From positions 1,674,001 through 1,738,000 of the forward strand of contig OZ243932.1 of the NCBI GenBank assembly GCA_965214035.1: DNA of 64,000 nucleotides, written 5' to 3'. The DNA comes from JAJDYQ01 sp965214035. Its GTDB lineage: Bacteria; Pseudomonadota; Gammaproteobacteria; JAJDYQ01. Positions 52,913 through 62,833 of the stretch are shown piece by piece. A program made the translations under genes and the position numbers. Numbering within the stretch: the stretch's first letter is position 1; each line of letters begins with the position of its first letter. The notes below the pieces were generated by a model. That model saw only the letters and a list, made by a program, of their open reading frames with translations, had not been told where the DNA came from and ran no database searches.

Positions 52913-54319
52913 ATGTCAACTGATGTTATGAACATGATAAAAGACCAGGACGCCAAGTTTGTTGACCTGCGTTTTTGCGACACCCTGGGCAAGGAACAAC
53001 ACGTTACCGTGCCCGCCCACACCATCGACGAAGACTTCTTCACAGAAGGCAAAATGTTTGATGGCTCATCCATCGCCGGCTGGAAAGGCATTAACGAATC
53101 AGACATGGTCCTGATGCCCGAACCGGAAACAGCCGTCATGGACCCGTTTGCAGAGGAAGCCTCCCTGATCATTCGCTGCGACATTCTGGAACCCTCCACC
53201 ATGGAAGGCTACGCTCGTGACCCGCGCTCCGTCGCCAAGCGTGCCGAAGCCTACCTGCAATCGACCTGCATCGGAGACACAGCCTTCTTCGGCCCCGAAC
53301 CTGAATTTTTTGTATTCGACGATGTCCGCTGGGGAGCCGATATGGGCGGCTCTTTCGTCAAGGTTGACTCCGAAGAAGCCGACTGGAACTCCGAACGATT
53401 CTACGAAGACGGCAACACCGGTCATCGCCCCGGCGTCAAAGGCGGCTACTTCCCGGTTCCCCCGGTTGACTCACTGCACGACATGCGGGCCGCCATGTGT
53501 CTGGTTATGGAAGAAATGGGCATCCTCACCGAGGTACACCACCACGAAGTCGCAACCGCCGGTCAATGCGAAATCGGCACCCGATTCAATACTCTGGTAC
53601 GTCGCGCCGACCAGATACTGATACAAAAATACGTGACCCACAATGTCGCCCACTCCTACGGCAAAACCGCCACCTTCATGCCCAAACCACTGGTTGGCGA
53701 CAATGGTTCCGGGATGCACGTCCACCAATCCATCTCGCGGAATGGAGAAAACATCTTCGCCGGCGACAAATACGGCGGCCTGTCTCAGGAAGCCTTGTGG
53801 TATATCGGCGGCATCTTTAAACATGCCCGTGCGATTAATGCCTTTGCCAACGGCACCACCAACAGCTACAAACGACTGGTGCCGGGCTTTGAAGCCCCCG
53901 TGCTACTGGCCTACTCCGCCCGCAACCGCTCCGCCTCGGTTCGTATCCCATGGGTCGCCAACCAGAAAGCACGTCGTATTGAGCTGCGCTTTCCCGACTC
54001 CGTAGGCAACCCCTACCTGACATTCGTCTCCATGATGATGGCCGGCCTGGACGGCATCCAGAACCAGATCGATCCCGGTGCCCCCGCCGACAAAGACCTG
54101 TACGACCTGCCGCCGGAAGAAGAAAAGAAAATCCCCACCGTAGCGCACTCTCTGGATCAGGCCCTGGAAGCACTGGACACAGACCGGGACTTCCTGAAAG
54201 CCGGAAACGTGATGACCGACGACCTGATCGATGCCTACATCGAACTGAAAATGGAAGAAGTCACCCGCATGCGCATGACGACACATCCGATTGAGTTTGA
54301 TATGTATTACAGCAACTAA
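52913..54319 (+). CDS. glnA: Glutamine synthetase type I
   Basis: 468 residues: VDLRFCDTLGKEQHVTVPAH, FDGSSIAGWKGINESDM, FFGPEPEFFVFDDV, GYFPVPPVDSLHDMRAAMCL, HEVATAGQCEIGTRF, and NGSGMHVHQS. The adenylylation tyrosine is in DKDLYDLPPEE (about residue 396), so activity is probably controlled by GlnE. Dodecameric type I-beta enzyme. Confidence 0.97.
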   Translation: MSTDVMNMIKDQDAKFVDLRFCDTLGKEQHVTVPAHTIDEDFFTEGKMFDGSSIAGWKGINESDMVLMPEPETAVMDPFAEEASLIIRCDILEPSTMEGYARDPRSVAKRAEAYLQSTCIGDTAFFGPEPEFFVFDDVRWGADMGGSFVKVDSEEADWNSERFYEDGNTGHRPGVKGGYFPVPPVDSLHDMRAAMCLVMEEMGILTEVHHHEVATAGQCEIGTRFNTLVRRADQILIQKYVTHNVAHSYGKTATFMPKPLVGDNGSGMHVHQSISRNGENIFAGDKYGGLSQEALWYIGGIFKHARAINAFANGTTNSYKRLVPGFEAPVLLAYSARNRSASVRIPWVANQKARRIELRFPDSVGNPYLTFVSMMMAGLDGIQNQIDPGAPADKDLYDLPPEEEKKIPTVAHSLDQALEALDTDRDFLKAGNVMTDDLIDAYIELKMEEVTRMRMTTHPIEFDMYYSN

Positions 54320-54922
54320 CCCCAGCCCCCAATGAAGGAAGCCCCGCGGAGACCCAAACCCTCCGCCCGGCTTCCCCCGCTTTCTGATGGTTCGGTTCAA
54401 TCAGGAACAGCAGACACGAAGAAATCAGGCATGGCAGGTAATGGAAAATCAGGAAATGGTAAAGGCGCCAGTCCCTCCAGGCGCGGTTCGCTAAAACTTA
54501 CCGACAACGAAAAGCGCGATATTTTGCGATACCTGGAAGCGGACAAACCGCTGCCGGACAAATACCGCTTTCTGCTGTTCGATGAAAAACGCGAAGGGGA
54601 ACCGATCTGGAATGGCAAGAGCAGCGAAGTATGCAACATCGTGCTGCCGTTCCAAACCATTGAACAGGTGGACGAACCGCGGGCCGAGAAACCGGAACAG
54701 GCGGCATTGCAATCCGATCTGTTCATCATGGACAACCGGGGACGCCAACTCAGGGGCTGGACCAACAAACTGATCTGGGGCGACAACAAACTCATCCTGT
54801 CCTCCCTCAAAAACGGCCCGCTGCGTGAGGAAATCGAAAAACAGGGCGGCCTGAAACTGATCTATATCGACCCGCCATTCGATGTAGGTGCTGATTTTTC
54901 AATGGATATTGAAGTTGGCGGG

Positions 54923-55030
54923 AACCCCCCCCTGTATCCCCCCTTGTCAGGGGGGAGAAAAACAGAACTCCCTCTGACAAGAAAGTACAAAACAATCCTC
55001 CCCCTGACAAGGGGGAGTCAGAGGGGGTTA
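54923..55030. repeat. Palindrome-ended GC-rich insert 1 in mod
   Basis: 108 bases starting AACCCCCCCC and ending GAGGGGGTTA, with inner palindromes CCCCCTTGTCAGGGGG (left) and CCCCCTGACAAGGGGG (right) arranged as inverted copies. Net effect is a frame change between VGG and TETFTKKPN of Mod. Non-coding, MITE-like. Confidence 0.8.
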
Positions 55031-55804
55031 GACAAACCGAAACCTTCACTAAAAAACCCAACATCCTCGAAGAAATCGCCTACCGCGACACTTGGGGCAA
55101 AGGCGCAGACTCCTTTATCGCCATGATCTACGAGCGGCTAGTGCTGATGCGGGATTTACTGGCAGAGGATGGGAGCATTTATGTGCATTGTGACTGGCGG
55201 GTAACTCAGTTTATTAGAATGGTACTTGATGAGATATTCGGCAAGGATTATTTTGTGAATGAAGTCGTATGGTCTTATAAATCTGGTGGGGCAACAAAAA
55301 GTAGATACGGGCGAAAGCATGACACAATACATTTCTACTCAAAGACAAATGACTTTATTTTCAACGTGCCAAAAGAGAAATCATATAACCGTGACTTCAA
55401 GCCGTATCGGTTCAAAAATGTTGAGGAGTTCGAGGATGAGATAGGTTGGTACACACTGGTTAACGCACGTGATGTTTGGTCTTTCGATATGGTTGGCAGG
55501 ACATCATTTGAACGGGTCCACTACCCCACCCAAAAACCCGAAGCCCTCCTCGAACGCATCATCAAAGCCTCCTCCAATGAAGGCGATCTGGTTGCTGATT
55601 TTTTCTGTGGTTCCGGCACCACGGCCGCCGTCGCAGAAAAGCTGGGTCGCAAATGGATTGCCACCGACCTGGGCAAGTTCGCCATCCACACCACTCGCAA
55701 GCGCCTGATTGGCGTACAGCGCCAGTTAAAGGATGAAGGCAAGGATTACCGTGCCTTCGAGATTCTTAATCTGGGCCGGTATGAGCGCCAGCATTTTATC
55801 GGAG

Positions 55805-56025
55805 TAACCCCCCAATCCCCCTTGTCAGGGGGGCATAACAGCTCTTCCTCTGAACCAGAGAGGTATAGTGACTCTTCACTTGAGTCAGAGAGGCATAATG
55901 GCTCTTTCCTTGAGTCAAAGGAACAGAATAATCATCCCCTTGATAGAGAAAAGCAAAATAATCCTCTCCCAGACAAAGGGGCACAAAATAATTCTCCCCC
56001 TGACAAGGGGGAGTTAGAGAGGGTT
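55805..56025. repeat. Palindrome-ended GC-rich insert 2 in mod
   Basis: 221 bases starting TAACCCCCCAATCCCCCTTG and ending GGGGGAGTTAGAGAGGGTT. In between lie degenerate repeats of a CAGA/GAGG..TAAT..TCTTCC unit. It is read through in the Mod frame as a Ser/Asn/Asp-rich linker (SSSSEPERYSDSSLESERHN, then PLDREKQNNPLPDKGAQNN), so this insertion is tolerated in frame. Confidence 0.8.
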
Positions 56026-56430
56026 CGTGAAAAAATCGCACGAAAACAACAGGAAGAAAAAGAAGCCACATTCCTCGATCTGATCCTGCGTGCCTACCGG
56101 GCCGAAAAAGTAGAACAGTTCGAGTGCTTCCACGGCAAACGCGCCGGGCGGCTGGTCGCGGTGGGGGGCGGTGAATCTGCCGGTGACCCGGTTGTTTATC
56201 GAAGAGATTATCCGGGAATGCCGCAGGAAGCACATCACTCGGGTTGATATCCTTGGTTTCGAGTTTGAAATGGGGCTGTTCCCCAACGCACTGGACGATG
56301 CCCGATCAAAGGGTATCGATATTTCCCCGAAATACATCCCCGCCGATGTGTTCGACAAACGGGCAGTCGAGAAAAATCAGGTGGTATTCCATGACGTTTC
56401 CTTCATCGAAGTCAAACCACACATTTATTA

Positions 56431-56859
56431 CCCCCCCTGACAAGGAGGGCAAGGGGGGTTACATCCCTTACGACTCCTCACTCAAGGGGAAAGCCCGGCA
56501 AAACAGAAAAAATCCAACGCCCGCCGAGAAAAAACTGTGGTTTGAGGTTTTGCAGGGCCAGCGCCTTGGCGATTTGAAATTTACTCGGCAGAAACCGCTG
56601 GACAAGTACATTGTTGATTTTTATTGTGCCGAATTGATGCTGGCCATTGAAATTGACGGCGATTCTCATGCCGAACAGGCAGACTACGATGAAACAAGAA
56701 CAAAAAAGCTGAATCATTTGGGCATTACCGTCCTGCGTTATACCAATCGGGATATCCTGAATAATCTGGAGGGTGTGCATTCTGATCTTGCTGCCTGGAT
56801 TACTCAAAGGGAGTCTCCTCAATCTCTAACCCCCCTTGGCCACCCCTTGTCAGGAGGGA
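56431..56859. mobile_element. Palindrome-ended element 3 carrying a DUF559 endonuclease domain
   Basis: 429 bases bounded by inverted ends CCCCCCTGACAAGGAGGGCA AGGGGGGTTA on the left and TAACCCCCCTTGGCCACCCC TTGTCAGGAGGG on the right, the same end type as inserts 1 and 2. Unlike those it contains a coding frame (DUF559). It lies between KPHIYY and the LAVELTDF segment of Mod. Confidence 0.8.
56463..56815 (+). CDS. DUF559 (Vsr-like PD-(D/E)XK) domain within element 3
   Basis: About 118 residues without a clear start codon (the frame opens at IPYDSSLKGKARQNRKN). Motifs: TPAEKKLWFEVLQGQRLGDL, KFTRQKPLDKYIVDFYC, MLAIEIDGDSHAEQADYDET and RTKKLNHLGITVLRYTNRDI, the DUF559 signature with the E-x-D-G nuclease strand. 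The frame continues through the right palindrome (LTPLGHPLSGGRS) into the Mod C-terminus, so expression as a fusion or from a non-ATG codon is possible. Plausible homing-type nuclease; inference. Confidence 0.75.
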
Positions 56860-57468
56860 GATCGAGAGGACTTCCGACGCTGGCGGTGGAACTGACCGAT
56901 TTTTCGGTGTTTTATTCGCAGGATTCCATTGCCGGTGCCGAGGCCAGCCTGAAAAAGAAAGCCAGCAGGATCGTGGTGGAGCGCGGCCAGATCGCGAAGG
57001 TCAGAGCCGACAAGGATGGCGTGATCATCCGCGAGCCCCTGACCCGGCACTGGACCGACTGGATCGATTACTGGAGCGTGGACTTCGACTTTGAGAGCAA
57101 GCGCGAAATCATCCGGGTACAGGACCCGGAGACCGGCGAGACCCGGCAACAGTGGACCGGCGATTACGTCTTCGAGAACGAGTGGCAGAGTTTCCGCACC
57201 AAAAAAGACCGTTCACTGGAATTGATCAGCGTCGCCCATGAATGCCCGCCGGGCCGGCGCAAGGTGGCGGTGAAGGTAGTCGATATCTTCGGCAATGACA
57301 CGATGACCATCGTGGAGGTGTCGATGTGAAGGGAGAAGCACAGATCACGGATGAATGCGAATCCTCGATCCCATCGGATTCGATTGCGCTGGTGCACCAT
57401 AACCGTGTCGAGTTCGAGGCGGTTGGACATTATGTCCATTTCGCCACAAATAAGAGAAAGTGAGCTAA

Positions 57469-58182
57469 ATGGCTAAATCAAAGGCAATTGAGGTACTGGG
57501 TCGTGAAGTGAGCGTTCAATTGATCAATAAAGGCGATTTTATTTCATTAACGGATATTGCCAGATTCCGGAATGAGGATGCCTCTGCTGACATCGTAAAG
57601 AACTGGCTGCGCAGCCGTAGCACGATTGATTTGCTGGGTCTTTTGGAAAAGCTGAACAACCCCGACTTTAAACTGGTCGAATTCGACCAGTTTAGATTTG
57701 AGGCCGGCGATAATGCTTTTGTCCTGTCTTCGAAAAAGTGGATAGAAAACACAAATGCCATTGGTCTGGTTTCAAAGGCAGTCCGTTATGGCGGCACCTA
57801 CGCCCACCGGGACATTGCTTTCGAATTCGCCTCATGGGTTTTGGTCGAGTTCAAGCTCTACCTTATCAAAGAGTTCCAGCGACTCAAGGAAGCGGAGCAG
57901 AAGCAGCTCGGCTGGGATGTGAAGCGCAACCTCGCCAGGATCAACTACCGTATCCACACCGATGCGATCCAGGCAAATCTGATCCCGCCTGCGCTCAGCG
58001 GAAAGCAGGTCAGCCGCGTATATGCCAGCGAGGCCGACGTATTGAACATGGCGCTCTTCGGCAAGACAGCAAGGCAGTGGCGCGACGGGAATCCGGGAGA
58101 GAAAGGCAATATCCGCGATCAGGCCGACGCCACGCAACTCTCGATCCTGAAATCCGCTGGTTCCCGGCGGACGAAACACTGA
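57469..58182 (+). CDS. KilA-N domain protein, C-terminus altered
   Basis: 237 residues: SLTDIARFRNEDASADIVKN, WLRSRSTIDLLGLLEKLNNP, GLVSKAVRYGGTYAHRDIAF and EFASWVLVEFKLYLIKEFQR match KilA-N proteins that sit inside type I and III restriction loci and derive from phage. After GNIRDQAD the usual ending (..LLVLSNLE.LNA) is lost and the frame runs 20 residues over the start of res sequence, so a deletion joined the two genes around 58120-58140. Confidence 0.82.
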   Translation: MAKSKAIEVLGREVSVQLINKGDFISLTDIARFRNEDASADIVKNWLRSRSTIDLLGLLEKLNNPDFKLVEFDQFRFEAGDNAFVLSSKKWIENTNAIGLVSKAVRYGGTYAHRDIAFEFASWVLVEFKLYLIKEFQRLKEAEQKQLGWDVKRNLARINYRIHTDAIQANLIPPALSGKQVSRVYASEADVLNMALFGKTARQWRDGNPGEKGNIRDQADATQLSILKSAGSRRTKH

Positions 58183-60095
58183 GGGAGACCAGTGCCGACA
58201 AACTGATGCCGCCACTGATGGATCAACTGCGCCGCAGGGTGAAAGCGTTTCGCGATAGTGGCTATGCGGACGCGACCGATACCAGTCAGAGCTTGCTGAA
58301 CTGGTGGTTCAAGAAGCCACATCTGTTACCGCAGGCCGATGACGACACGGCGACATTCCAGTATTTCTTTGCCCAGCGGGAGGCGTTGGAGACCATCGTC
58401 TATCTGTATGACGCAGAGGGAGTCAGAGACAAGTTCGATCTGATGCGCTTTGACAGCAGCGGTGCCGTGTCCGCGCAGATGTTTGACGAAAGCTGGCGGC
58501 GCTGTGTGGTGAAGATGGCCACCGGCAGCGGCAAGACCAAGGTGATCAGTCTGGCGCTGGCCTGGAGCTATTTTCATAAACTGTATGAACCGGACTCGGA
58601 TCTGGCGCGTAACTTTCTGATAATCACGCCCAATATCATCGTACTGGACCGCATCTATAAGGACTTTAAGGGGCTGCGCATTTTCTTTGAAGACCCCGTC
58701 ATCCCGGACAATGGTTTCGATGGCCACAACTGGCGCGATGACTTTCAATTGACCCTGCACCTTCAGGATGAGGTGCGGGTAACGCGACCCACCGGCAATA
58801 TCTTTCTGACCAACATCCACCGCGTTTATTCCGGCAACGACATTCCACCTTCGCCGGATGATGACAACAGCATGGATTATTTCTTCGGCAAGCGACCAAC
58901 CGGAGCAACGACCGACTCCAGGCTGGACCTGGGCGACATCGTGCGCGACATTGACGAACTGATGGTGTTGAATGATGAGGCACATCATATCCATGACAAG
59001 AAGCTGGCCTGGTTCAAATCCATTGAAGACATCCATAACCGACTGCTGCAGAAAGATAATGCGCTGAGTCTCCAGCTTGATGTAACGGCAACCCCCAAAC
59101 ACAACAATGGTGCAATTTTTGTGCAGACCATCTCCGATTATCCACTGATAGAGGCCATTTCGCAGAATGTAGTGAAGCATCCGGTATTACCGGACGCCGC
59201 CAGCCGGACCAAACTCGAAGAACGGCAAAGTGCCCGCTATACGGAGCGGTACGCAGACTATCTTGATCTGGGCGTAATTGAGTGGCGCAAGGCGTATGCC
59301 GAACATGAAAAGGCAGGCAAAAAGGCCATCCTGTTTGTGATGACCGATGACACCAGAAACTGCGACGATGTGGCAGAGTATCTGGAACAACATTGCCCTG
59401 ATTTGAAAGACGCCGTGTTGGTGATCCACACCCAAAAGAATGGCGAGATTTCCGAAGCGCAATCCGGCAAGGCCAAAGAAGAGCTGGAGGCATTGCGCAG
59501 GGACGCCAACAGGATCGACTCCATGGAAAGCCCCTACAAGGCTATCGTACCCGTGTTGATGCTCAAGGAAGGCTGGGATGTGCGCAATGTAACCACCATT
59601 GTTGGACTACGGGCCTATTCCGCCAAAAGCAACATCCTGCCGGAACAAACCTTGGGGCGTGGCCTGCGCAGGATGTATCCCGGAGAAGTCGAAGAATACG
59701 TCAGTGTGGTGGGAACGGATGCCTTTATGGACTTTGTCGAATCCATACAAGCCGAGGGTGTTGAACTGGAGCGCAAAGCCATGGGCAAAGGCACCAAACC
59801 TAAAATGCCGCTGATAGTGGAAGTCGATAAGGATAACGAAAAGAAGGATGTTGAGGCACTGGATATTGAAATTCCCGTGCTGACCCCTCGCACTTATCGG
59901 GAATACAAGAATCTCGCCAACCTGCAGATCGGCATGATGACCTTCAAGACGGTGGGCTATCAAAAGTTCACCGAAGAAGAGCAACGCGAGATTGTGTTCA
60001 AGGACATTACGACCGACGAGGTGATACACACCACGATACTCGACAGTGCCGGCATTGCGGATTACCGCAGTGTGATCGGCTACTTCGCCCAATCC
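58138..60095 (+). pseudogene. res: Type III restriction endonuclease Res, truncated at both ends
   Basis: Begins abruptly with LDPEIRWFPADETLRETSAD without its own start codon (the frame is open upstream through kilA-N from 57738; an internal ATG lies at 58206). The superfamily 2 helicase motifs are present: CVVKMATGSGKTKVISLALA (motif I), DELMVLNDEAHHIHD (motif II), VTATPKHNNG (III), LKEGWDVRNVTTIVGLRAYS and EQTLGRGLRRMYPG (V-VI). It ends at YRSVIGYFAQ, where intI-derived sequence takes over. The C-terminal nuclease domain is gone. Non-functional as a restriction subunit. Confidence 0.87.
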
Positions 60096-60274
60096 GTTAA
60101 AAACGTCTCCATATCCGCCTTGCCCAGCTCGGCGGGATGGCGTTTATTGTGAAACAGGATATAGCGCTTAATCCAATTCAAGTCACTTTCTTCGATCCTG
60201 ATCGAATAATTCAATCGCTGCAAGCGCTCTCGTATCTGATTTAAGAAGGGAGATTTCATCTTTTGATTTTCCAT
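60092..60274 (-). pseudogene. intI 5' fragment (third platform)
   Basis: 61 codons reading MENQKMKSPFLNQIRERLQR, LNYSIRIEESDLNWIKRYIL and HPAELGKADMETFLTD, clearly homologous to the N-terminus of the integrase at 17100-18074 but with more differences (for example K4Q, V14I, T27I, E54D, A57T) than the second copy. It stops at the junction with res; all catalytic parts are missing. Confidence 0.93.
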
Positions 60275-60430
60275 GATTCAGGCAGCATAAAGTATTTTTT
60301 TATTAAAGAAAAACTCTGTTAAATCAATAGCATAATCTATTATTTATGCCCAAAACAAGTAGTATAATTTCAGCAAAGATTTTCATATCAATCCTTGTTT
60401 TGTGGTATAATTAGGCTATAACTAATAGTT
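60275..60430 (+). other. attI3 region (third platform)
   Basis: Leader between the intI fragment and the next cassette; the junction ACTAATAGTTAAG has GTT at 60428-60430, equivalent to the attI1 and attI2 junctions. It contains good -10 candidates TATAAT at 60363 and 60406 facing the cassettes, without matching -35 boxes that I can defend. Confidence 0.65.
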
Positions 60431-60507
60431 AAGCGGTAATGAAGCCTATGTGAAAACCGTTATGCTTGGTGGCAAAACAGCCAGAGCATTGAGGGGGGTT
60501 AGTAGAG

Positions 60508-60906
60508 ATGTCAAAGATAGGAATTTCGGAAGCTTTTAGGAAACTAGGAGCCACTCTTAAAAACGTCCAGTGGTCTGTCTCAGCCATTAATAAAAATGGC
60601 GAGCTTGTGGTTAGTTTGTGGGAGCATCATCGAGATAAGTCTGTTAAAGGCAAACTAGCATTTAAAGATAGATTTGATCGATGGAGCGGTCCGGGAAATA
60701 ACGAATTCCGTCGGAATGTTACTTCCACATATAAAAACGGCACAAACTTAAGGTTAGTTATTGTCGCAACTGATGAAGTCAAACTTGTTGAAGCTGGAGT
60801 CGACGCAAGTACTGTAAAAAAGTGCTTTTGGCCTAGAGGTGAGCTAGTTGGCAAAGTAGTAGCCATAGATGGTGAGAATTATTCAATTGAGTTCGAAGCA
60901 GGATAA
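60508..60906 (+). CDS. Cassette 11: hypothetical protein
   Basis: 132 residues, not recognised: ISEAFRKLGATLKNVQWSVS, ELVVSLWEHHRD, FDRWSGPGNNEFRRNVTSTY and KKCFWPRGELVGKVVAIDGE. The W-rich beginning and the late VGKV strand look like an alpha/beta or small barrel protein. AGTAGAG precedes the ATG. Bounded by attI3 and an attC, which supports it as a true cassette gene. Confidence 0.65.
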   Translation: MSKIGISEAFRKLGATLKNVQWSVSAINKNGELVVSLWEHHRDKSVKGKLAFKDRFDRWSGPGNNEFRRNVTSTYKNGTNLRLVIVATDEVKLVEAGVDASTVKKCFWPRGELVGKVVAIDGENYSIEFEAG

Positions 60907-60908
60907 AC

Positions 60909-60982
60909 TTCTAACAAGCGCATGCAGTCAGACATCCAAAAAGCTACGCCTTTTGTTTGCCACTGATGCGAGGCGTTATACG
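60909..60982 (+). repeat. attC site of cassette 11
   Basis: R'' ACTTCTAACAAGCGCATGCA and R' GCGTTATACG (GTT at 60975-60977), with outer arms CGCATGCAGT / CACTGATGCG. Cassette 11 is 60429-60975. Confidence 0.92.
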
Positions 60983-61041
60983 CCATGAGCGATGACTGGG
61001 AGACTCAGAAACAAGTACTTATCGCGACCTGAGTAGAATCA

Positions 61042-61356
61042 ATGTTCTTCTTTAGCAACGACAACAAGCTTGAACGGGAAAAATATGTTGTCCGAAATCT
61101 TCTAGGAGCCTGTGAAGTTTCCTGCTCAGAGAGTCCGTTGCTGGAAGCGGATGAGCCCGCTGACGTTCAATTCGAGAACTGCAGATTCCAGGTCAAAGAG
61201 ATATTGAACGAAGGGCGTCGGCGATTCGATGAACTGAGGGAATCGCTGGAACGCGCAAAGAATGCTTCCAGCCAGGATGACTTGCGAGAGCCCTACACGC
61301 CAAGAGATTTAGATGTTGCAGAGATCGTGAGACTAACGCTTGAACGAGCTCAAGAA
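61042..61356 (+). pseudogene. Cassette 12: hypothetical protein truncated by IS256-family element
   Basis: 105 residues up to the element: MFFFSNDNKLEREKYVVRNL, RFQVKEILNEGRRRFDELRE, LREPYTPRDLDVAEIV. Acidic and helical, no family recognised. The reading frame continues only eight codons into the insertion sequence, and the rest of the gene and its attC are not found on the other side, so it was cut and its tail lost. Confidence 0.6.
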
Positions 61357-62665
61357 GGGACTGTAAATATTTCTGTGTAAATCGCCGGTTAGACATAGTC
61401 AATCAGTCGGTCTTCAAACTCAATGATAAATCGGTTCAGCGCTCCCTTCCAGTTCCGGATCGGCATCGTCCATTTTTTTGACGCATCCCTGACCGCCAGG
61501 TAGACCACCTTCCGGGCCGAATCGTCAGACGCAAACAGCTTGCGCTTATTGACGGCCTTGCGGACCACACTGTTCAGGGATTCAATGGCGTTGGTCGTAT
61601 AAATCGCCTTACGAATGTCATCCGGATAATGGAAGAAGGTGCTCAGGTTTTGCCCGTGCTGGCGCCAGGTACGACTGATAGGGGGATATTTCTCATCCCA
61701 GCGTTCAGCGAACCGCTCCAGTGCCAGCAGCACCTCGTCCTCGGTGCCCGACTGGTCGATCGGCTTTAAATCCGCCGCCACGGCTTTGTCGTCCTTCCAG
61801 ACCACCTATTTCATGGCATTGCGCACCCGGTGCACAATACAGAGCTGCACCTGCGTGTCCGGAAACACGTTGCTGATGGCATCAGGAAACCCCTTGAGCC
61901 CGTCCACGCAGGCAATCAGAATGTCCTTCACCCCGCGGGTCTGCAACTCCGTGAGAATGGCCAGCCAGAACTTGGCCCCCTCATGCTCAGCCAGCCACAG
62001 ACCCAGTAGCTCCTTGTGGCCCGACAGGTCCACCCCCAAGGCTAGGTAGATGGCCTTGTTGATAACCCGCTTGTCCTGGCGAATCTTCACCACGATACAA
62101 TCCAGCTACACAATCGGATACACGGCTTCCAACGGCCGGGACTGCCAGTCCGTCACGCGTTCAAGGACCGCATCCGTGACCCGGGATATCCGTGTCGGGG
62201 AAATCTCCGCATCCTACATCTCCTTGAACGTGGCCACGACCTCACGGGGCGTCATGCCCTTGGCATACAAACTCAGGATTTTATCGTCCATGGAGGTCAA
62301 ACGCCGCTGCCCCTTCTTCACCCGCTTCGGCTCGAAGCTGCCGTCCCGGTCACGCGGCGTCTCCAGTTCAAACTCACCCTCACCAGTGCTCAGTCGCTTG
62401 CTGCTGTAGCCGTTACGGTTGTTGGCATTCTCCGATTGTTCGTGGCGGGCGTAGCCCAAGTGGTCATCCAACTCGGCGTTCAGCGCCCCCTCCACCGTAA
62501 CCTTGGTCAGAGCATCTGGCTGAACTCGTTCAGGTCTTCCTCGGTTTTAATGCTCTTCGCTACTTCACGTGCGAAGGCTTTCAGTTCTTGCTTTTTCATG
62601 ATACCTGTCCTCACCTATAGTTAAGGTTAATGATAGGCGGTTTACACAGTTTTTGTTACGGTCTC
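61357..62665 (-). mobile_element. IS256-family insertion sequence, copy 2 (degraded)
   Basis: 1309 bases, near-identical to the element at 26844-28150 including both ends (GGGACTGTAAA left, TTACGGTCTC right). The flanks CTCAAGAA and CGAGCAAC do not match, so there is no target duplication; adjacent DNA was rearranged after or during insertion. Confidence 0.93.
61389..62599 (-). pseudogene. IS256-family transposase, copy 2
   Basis: Same transposase as copy 1 with the shared TAG at 61806-61808, two further TAG codons at 62106-62108 (VYLD to V*LD) and 62214-62216 (EMYDAE to EM*DAE), and a two-base insertion near 62509 that shifts the N-terminal frame. Inactive. Confidence 0.92.
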
Positions 62666-62833
62666 CGAGCAACTGATTATTGACTTTCAGATCATGGAAC
62701 CATTTTTAATTCACTGTATTCAAGAGGTACTGAATGATAAAGAAATTTGATAATCATCTGCGAAAACCAGGCCACTTGCCCCGCGTATATTACATGTTTC
62801 TTATCCAATTAACCTCCAACGGCCTTTTAAATT

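Larger units (their letters stand above)
54332..57329 (+). pseudogene. mod: Type III restriction-modification methylase Mod, multiply interrupted
   Basis: Beta-class N6-adenine methylase. The N-terminal part has WTNKLIWGDNKLILSSLKNG and motif IV YIDPPFDVGADFSMD (180-183). The middle part has YERLVLMRDLLAEDGSIYVH and motif I VADFFCGSGTTAAVAEKLGR. The C-terminal part has AVELTDFSVFYSQDSIAGAE and HWTDWIDYWSVDFDFESKRE. The gene is broken four times: insert 1 at 54923 (shifts the frame; the next open frame begins with an ATGA overlap at 55123), insert 2 at 55805 (in frame), one extra G in the run 56163-56168, and insert 3 at 56431 (stop, then a DUF559 frame that leads in frame into the Mod C-terminus). 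Unlikely to give one active protein. Confidence 0.85.

Noticed and set aside
55840..56000. CRISPR-like short repeats within insert 2 of mod
   Set aside because: Units are degenerate, of irregular spacing, translated in frame, and without constant repeats or cas genes.
56244..56460. Upstream part of the 361-codon frame leading into DUF559
   Set aside because: It is out of frame with the Mod coding sequence, which reads well in another frame across the same bases; only the part inside and after element 3 is meaningful.
58326..59180. 284-codon minus-strand frame opposite res
   Set aside because: Antisense to helicase motifs of res; no supporting features.
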